Of a stretch of DNA of 8,965 nucleotides, positions 1 through 6,500 are shown piece after piece. The stretch comes from CAZEYT01 sp964516295 (GTDB taxonomy: Bacteria > Verrucomicrobiota > Verrucomicrobiia > Chthoniobacterales > Terrimicrobiaceae): the NCBI GenBank assembly GCA_964516295.1, contig CAZEYT010000099.1, positions 1 to 8,965 on the forward strand. Direction: 5' to 3'. A program made the position numbers and the translations under genes. Numbering within the stretch: position 1 is the stretch's first letter; each line of letters starts with the position of its first letter. The notes under the pieces are model-generated. The model searched no databases and had not been told where the DNA came from. It saw only the letters and a list, made by a program, of their open reading frames with translations.

Positions 1-576
1 ATTGGTGCCGAAGATGTAGAGTTCCTCGTAATCGGAGTAGCCGTCGCCATCGCTGTCCAATCCGAGTACCGTGCCGTTGGGGAGCCGGGGGTTGGTGCGG
101 GCGTGGTATTCTTCAGCGTTGTGGATCCCGTCGCCGTCGGGATCGCGCGTCAAGGGATCGAGCCGCGCATCCGTGGGGTCGTTCGGGTCCAGAGCGTGGG
201 CTGTCTCCCACCCGTCGGGCATTTCATCCCCATCGCTGTCCACGTTTTTGGGATCGGTGAGCGTGGTGAGGACTTCCTCTCCATCGGTGAGTTCGTCGCC
301 GTCGGTATCGCGGAGGGCGGGGTCGGAAAAGCGAAGGACTCCAGCGGACCATGTGCCGGTGAGTTCCTCTCGATCGGTGAGACCATCGTAATCGCCGTCT
401 TTCACGCGGGGATTGGAAAAATAGCGCACGCCGTTGACTTCCATGCCGTTGATCTCCTGCCCGTCGGTGAGTCCGTCGCCGTCAAAATCGGTGGCGTTCT
501 GCACTCCACCCGTCGCTGTGGGGGGTGTGCCATTGAGCATTTCCTGAATGTTGGTGGCTCCGTCCTGGTCCCAATC
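1..576 (-). other. Type-3-like calcium-loop array running off the window (seven loops)
   Basis: Residues 2797-2988. Loops in order: DWDQDGATN, DFDGDGLTD, DGDYDGLTD, DTDGDELTD, DSDGDEMPD, DPDGDGIHN and DSDGDGYSD. Spacing is irregular because of inserts such as PPTATGGVQNATD. The frame is still open at base 1 (ELYIFGTN), so the array or a further domain continues past the window. Confidence 0.88.
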
Positions 577-3500
577 GGCGAGCGCTTCGGCCGCGGCGAC
601 TCCGGTGCGAAGGAGATCGCGCTCAGAGGCGGAAAGGAGGCGGGTGTAGAAGCGAATATCATCGATCTCCACCTGCGGCACGCGCCAGGGAATGGCCCGC
701 GGGCTGCCCAAGATAATTGGCCAGGGCGAGACATTGATGGGCGTCGCGCCGAGCGGGCGGCTCAGTTCCTGAGACAGCGCGGGGTGGAGAACAGGGTCCA
801 CCGCTTGGGTGGTGAGCCCGAGAGCCTCGGGGGTGTGCGACACGGTCACATGCACCCAGTCGGCGACGAGGGGTTGCTGGGCAATGACGCTCTCCACGGT
901 GCCATTTTCCATCCTCACCTCGAACCTCAGGCGTCGGTCTGGTTGGAGGAAGAGAGTGTAGCTGTGCTTCTTCTCGAGAAGGATAGCGTCCACAGGACGC
1001 ACAATGTCGTCAACTTTGAGCAGGAGCGACCATGTCCATGTGCCGGTGGTGGGAAGAAGCGAGTTGTCGCGGATCGTGGCATAGGCGTCTTCCCCGCGGA
1101 GGGAGAGTGCGTAGGTGCCCCAGCTGGTGTTGACCTGAACCGGAAACCGGCCGGCGAATGGCGTGGCAGAGGCGCGATAGACGACAGAGGCCTGGCCGTG
1201 GAGGAGTGCATCGCGGTTCCCGCCGCTGGAATCATAAATGCCGTGGTAGGGGCTGTAATCGAACCGCCACCAACCGCGCAATCCGCCCAAAAGCGTGCGG
1301 GGATCGAGTCCATGGCGAATTTCCCATCCGTCGGAAAGACCGTCATTATCGGTATCGTAATCCCATGGAAGCAGATTGCTTTGGAACTCTTGCAGATTCG
1401 AGACGCCGTCAAAATCGGAATCCCTCGCGGCGTCCGCCGAGTTCAGGGGATTGAGGCCGTTCTGGATCTCGTAGAGGTCCACCAAGTCATCCTCATCGGA
1501 GTCGCCGAGGTCCAATCGCGTCTTCCAGAGGGTTTCGGCCTGATCGGTGAGGAAGTCGCCGTCGGCATCATCGCCGTTGTCGAAGAAGCTTTGCAGGTTA
1601 CTGAGCCCGTTGCGGAAGGGCGAGGCTTGCGAGGCGTCGGCCGGGTTGTCGACCTGCAAGCCCAGAAACACTTCGTAGAGGTCGGGAAGGTAGTCGGCAT
1701 CCGAATCCTCGCTCCACGGATCGCCTTGGAATTGATACTCCAGTCGATTCACCAAGCCATCTCCATCCATGTCCCCTTCGGCATCGCTCGGGTCCAGAGG
1801 CTTGAGCAAGTTGAAAAATTCCCACCCATCGGGCATTCCGTCCCGGTCGGTGTCTGGATGATGAGGATCCAGTCCACGGGAGGTCTCGTAGAAATCGGGA
1901 AGCCCGTCGTTGTCGGAATCGTCAGGGGAGGGGGTCCGAAATTCCCAGCGCAACTTGGAGGGATCGGGGGGGCTGGGTTCGTTATAGTTGAGTTCGCCGC
2001 TTAGGGGAGAGTTTCCGGGAGATGCTTCCCAGGGGATATCTCCATTTCCAGCGGCCGGTGCGAAGGTCAACAAGTACTCATCGGTCCCCCGAAACTGCCC
2101 TACTTCCTCTCGGCCAAGGGTAAAAACATAGCGCTCGTTATGGCGGATCCAGATGTCCCGGTATTCGGGAATGGCCTGTCCAAAAGGACCCGGGATGTTG
2201 CGCATTAGGAACTGCTGGTTCAAGTAAAGCGACCAGACATCATCAAAAAAATCGCGGTCGGAGAGACCCACTCGAACTTTGAAGGTCCCGAATGCGTCGG
2301 GGACTTTGGGATCGGTGCCGAGCGTCAGTTCTTCTCCGTCCGGAATCTCATCTCCGTCGGAATCGCGGAGCAATGGATCGGTTCCATAACGCTCGATTTC
2401 TTCATAATCCCAGATCCCGTCGTCATCGGTATCCGGCTTGTACGGATCGGTGAAACTTACCGTTTGCTCATATTGGTCCGAAAGCAGGTCATTGTCTGAA
2501 TCCGGCTCAAATTCAGCCGGCGTCAGGACTCTGCTGTAGATTCGTAGTTCGCTTAGGGAACCGTGAAGGCGACTGCCGGCGCTAGGGGGGATAGGTCCGA
2601 CCGCTGCCGGTGCCCCGACCGTGGGGTCGCCGACTCCCGACAGGAGCGGACTCATGGCTTGAACGGCCTTAAGTCGGACCGCCCCGGAGCGGAACTCGTA
2701 GACGGCACTGGGCACTACATGGCCGTCGACGAAAAGCGTCGCTAGGAAATGGCCGTCAATCTCGTCACTTTCCTCGAAGGTGACCATGATCGTATGCCAT
2801 CCCTCATCCAGATCGACATTGTAGGCGATGGTTTGCTCCGATCCCCTCCCCCCGAAAGTCAAACGTCGGAGTGCCGGGTTGTACTCGACCTCCCATCCCT
2901 CAGGGTTGTTCCAAGCGGTTTTGGTGGAGAACAACCTCATATAAGAGGTTGAGGGGTATACTCTGGCACGGAGAACAATCGAGAATTTACCGGTCAAGTC
3001 GCGAACCGGCGAGACCGGCATCGACCCGTAAGAGCTGACGCCATAAAACTTGATCGCTGTTTCGCCTTCATCCGTAATCCAATCCGTCGAGTGAAGTATG
3101 AAGTTTCCAGCTGTATTCGGCACCCCGTATGCGATCGGGCCGGATCCTTCGTTCATTTTCCACCAGCCGACGAGGCCTATCTCCGGATCCAAGCGGCGAT
3201 ACAGCTTCGCGGAGGCCGAGCGCCGACCTGCCGTGATAGTGACCGGAAGAACCGCAGGGCTGCCCATGGCACCTTGCACCCGGAAAAACACTTCGCCATT
3301 TCCGTCTGTCTTCAATTCTTTGCTGGACGTCGCCTCGCCTTCAAAGCCAGGAACTGCTATCAAAGCCTCTGGAACAACCGAAACGGTGACTAGTTTTCTC
3401 GGCAGAGGGCGGCCATCCTCGGACGTAACTCGAACACGCATGAGCTCGGGTGCCCAGACTCCGGGATGATAAAACTGCCGGTCTCCGGACCGGATTTGGA

Positions 3501-6500
3501 GTCGAACTTGACTGCCATTGAACGCGTCATTTGGATCGATTCCTTGTCGAAACTCCCACCCGTTGGAGATGCCGTCTCCATCCGGGTCATCAGCGGCGGT
3601 GGCGTCCAAGTTGCCGAGGTTTGTGGCTTCCCACCTGTCTGGAAGTGTGTCGTTGTCGCTGTCTTGATTGAAAAGCGCCAGAACTTGCGCTGCGTCGAGT
3701 GCTTCGTTTTTCAGGCGAATATCATCCACAGCTCCCTGAAAGAAGTCGTAGATGCCGAGGTGGCTGCCGACGACGAGGGGTTGGTCGGGGCGGGAGGCGT
3801 TGAGATTTGGCATCCCGGCGAAACTGACGATCTCATTGTTGGTTCCGGTGACTGTGCCGCCGGTGCCGGGATCGAGGATGAGTGGGCTCGGAGCCCCGTC
3901 GATGTAAAGGCGGGCTTGTTTGGCGGTTTGGTCCACGACGAGCGCGACGTGATGCCATCTGTTGTCGTTGTAGGCAGCCGCTGTATCAAACAGAAGGCTG
4001 TCGGCCCGCGAGGACGTCGTCGAGCCCACCCCGGCTCCGATACGCCCGCTGCTGTGCAGACCGATGAAGTAGCCGGAGTTCCAGCCATGATGGCCTTTGG
4101 TAAGAATGCGACGCCCGAAGTGACCCGGAGCGGTTTGGGTGTTGGTAAATTTGACCCAGAGAGCAGCGGTAAAGCTTTCGGTGCCGAAGTCAAACGTTCC
4201 GTCGGCGGGGTTGCCGAATGTAATGTGGTCGTCGACTCCGTCGAGTTCCACGGCGGGGCGGGTGTCAAAGCCGCTGGCGAGTCGGAGGGCACCGCCGATC
4301 AAGGTGCCGGAAATCGTTCCGGGCGGTGTGTTAAGGGCGGTCGTGCCGTCCGGCTCGCCGAGTTGCCAGAATTCATCGGTCGGAGCTCGTGCTGTAAGGA
4401 CGGTAAAGGAGACTGGAGAAGCGCTCCCGGCGCTGGCTTGGATGGTGCTCGGCGGACTGTTCTGGGCCGGGCGTCGGAAAAAGGCTTGAGCGTACCCGTT
4501 GGCGTCTGTGCGGAGAGAAACGGTGGTAGTGAGGGGCGTGGTGCCGCTATTGGTGGCGGTGAGGGCGGCATTCGCCGTGGTGAAACTCACCGGGGCATTC
4601 GTCAGGATGGTACTACCTGCCGGTGACGCCGCGGTGACTCGAACGACAAGTGCAGCGATTGAATTCGGCGGGCCAGTTTGGTTATCGCCGCTGACGATTT
4701 CCACCACCGGCGAAAGGATGGTGCCTCCCTGGCTGAAATAGTCGTTGGGGTTGCTTCCGGTTTGGTATTCGAAAAGGTTGGCGATGCCGTCGCCGTCGGG
4801 GTCGGCATTGGGATTTTGCCCGATGGTGCCGAAGTGTTCGATCTCCCAACTGTCACGGAGACTATTGCTGTCCATGTCGGAGGTCGCCGTGACCTGGAAG
4901 GTAATTGGCACCGGGAGGGTGTCGAAGGTCACGGCAACTGGGCCCTCGATGGCGGGGGCTTGCAGGTGGACGCGTGCCTTGCCTTGGGTGTCGGTGCGCA
5001 CGAGGAGGGCGTGGTCTGAGAAAACCGTGGCATTGGCGGTGGCGGCGAGCTTGCCTGTGCCGCCGGTGATGCGGGCGATGACGGGCATGTTGGCCATGGG
5101 CTGACCGCCTCGGGTGAGGAGGATTTCCAGCGGTTGCGGGGCCATGGTGCCGGGCAGGATGCGCTGGTTGTTGCCGCCGATCAGTGTGGCTGTCGGCGCG
5201 GCATCGGCGTCAGCAACGAGGGGACGCGGATCGGCAAGGTCGGTGAAGAGGTCGGCGTCGGTGTTGTCATCTTTCGGGTTTGTGCCGAGGTGGTATTCCT
5301 CGATGTTACTGAGGCCGTCGCCGTCGAAGTCTTCCCACATGGGGGTGGTGGTATTGCCGAATTGGGCGATTTCCCACGCGTCGGGCACGGCGTTGTTGTT
5401 GGCATCCGCCGCGTCGGGAACGAGCCTTTGGGCCGGGAACCGGATTTTGGCATTTGACCGTCCGAGCTGTTGATTGCCGTTATTCCCCCATGCTCGCAAG
5501 GTCCCGTTCTTCAGCACAGCGAAGGATTGCTGGGCGCCGGCAAACAATTCGCTGACGGAGTCCAGATTCGCCACCGGAACCGGCGAAGGGCGGTCCACAA
5601 GGGTTCCATCCCCAAGCTGACCGAGGACGTTTTGCCCCCAAGCGAGTGCCGTGCCGTCCTGCTTCAGAGCCATGGCAAAACTCCCCTTGGCAACGACCTG
5701 AACGATACCGGACACATTCGGAACCAAGGTTGGCGTGCTCCGCAGGTTGATATCACCCAAACCGAGTTGCCCGGCCTCGTTTGTTCCCCATGCGCGAACT
5801 GATCCATCCGCTGCAAGGGCGATCGTGAATCCATCGCCGACAGCTACGGAAACGGCGGAGAGATTTGGAATCGCAATGGGTGGTAAAATCTCCCGCGCAG
5901 CATCGGCCGACAGATTTGCCGACTCGTTGTTGCCCCAAACATACACAACGCCATTTCCAGAAACGGCAACCCCGTGTTTGGAGCCGATTTCTGCTTGCCG
6001 TATGCCTGAGAGACCGCCCACGACGGCAGGAGTTGAACGGTCGGTCCAGTCGCCATCGCCAAGCTGGCCGAAGTCGTTTACTCCCCACGTCCAAACGGTG
6101 CCATCGGCTTTGACTGCCAACGAAGAGTTGCCTGCTGCCGAGATCCATACGACGTTAGAAAGCTGAGGAATAGGCTGCGGAGTCATGTTTGTTGCCATGC
6201 TGCCCGTGCCAAGCTGGCCTTGGGAGCCTATGCCCCAGGCCCACACCGTCCCGTTTTTGTCGAGTGCCAGCGAGTGGTTGTCTCCTGAGACCAAGTGTAC
6301 CACGTCGCTGAGATTCGGGAATACCCGTGCCTCCTGCCGCTGATCATCGGGGTCGTCGCCGCCAATGTAGAGATTCCCGGTTTCATAAAAACCGAACCAT
6401 CCGGCACGGCCATCGGCCAGCCGGATCGCCGAGTGGTAGATGCCAGCGGAACCACCAGCGATGCCTCCTGTGGACTGCGAGGCGAACGCGTGCGGCTTGG

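Noticed and set aside
927..1412. Minus-strand open reading frame of about 161 codons
   Set aside because: Out-of-frame shadow over LamG 3 and the adjacent calcium-loop array; Pro/Ser/Thr-rich with no domain.
103..2004. Long plus-strand open reading frame of about 633 codons
   Set aside because: It lies in exact antisense codon register to the giant gene, shows a Val/Ile/Gly-biased composition explained by complementing Asp and Pro codons, and contains no recognisable domain.
1..2500. Regularly recurring short DNA motif (gtcgccgtc-like), considered as a CRISPR or tandem DNA repeat
   Set aside because: The recurrences are in frame, unevenly spaced and imperfect, and encode DGD of the calcium loops. 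They are explained by protein repeats.
2296..2502. Possible gene boundary where RCC1/Ig/LamG modules give way to calcium-loop arrays
   Set aside because: No stop codon or frame change occurs, and LamG 3 further on shows that the same mosaic continues.
3711..4292. Minus-strand open reading frame of about 193 codons with its own start
   Set aside because: It is out of frame with the giant gene, is low-complexity (Pro/Ser/Thr-rich) and overlaps the well-supported LamG 1 domain.
3466..4626. Plus-strand open reading frame of about 386 codons
   Set aside because: Antisense shadow of LamG 1, hinge D and Ig-like domain 3, in the same codon register; the minus-strand frame gives clear domains across the same bases.
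5753..6148. Minus-strand open reading frame with an Arg/Trp-rich product
   Set aside because: Out-of-frame reading of RCC1 repeats 10-12. The composition is a frame artefact of repeated WGxNxxGQLG codons.
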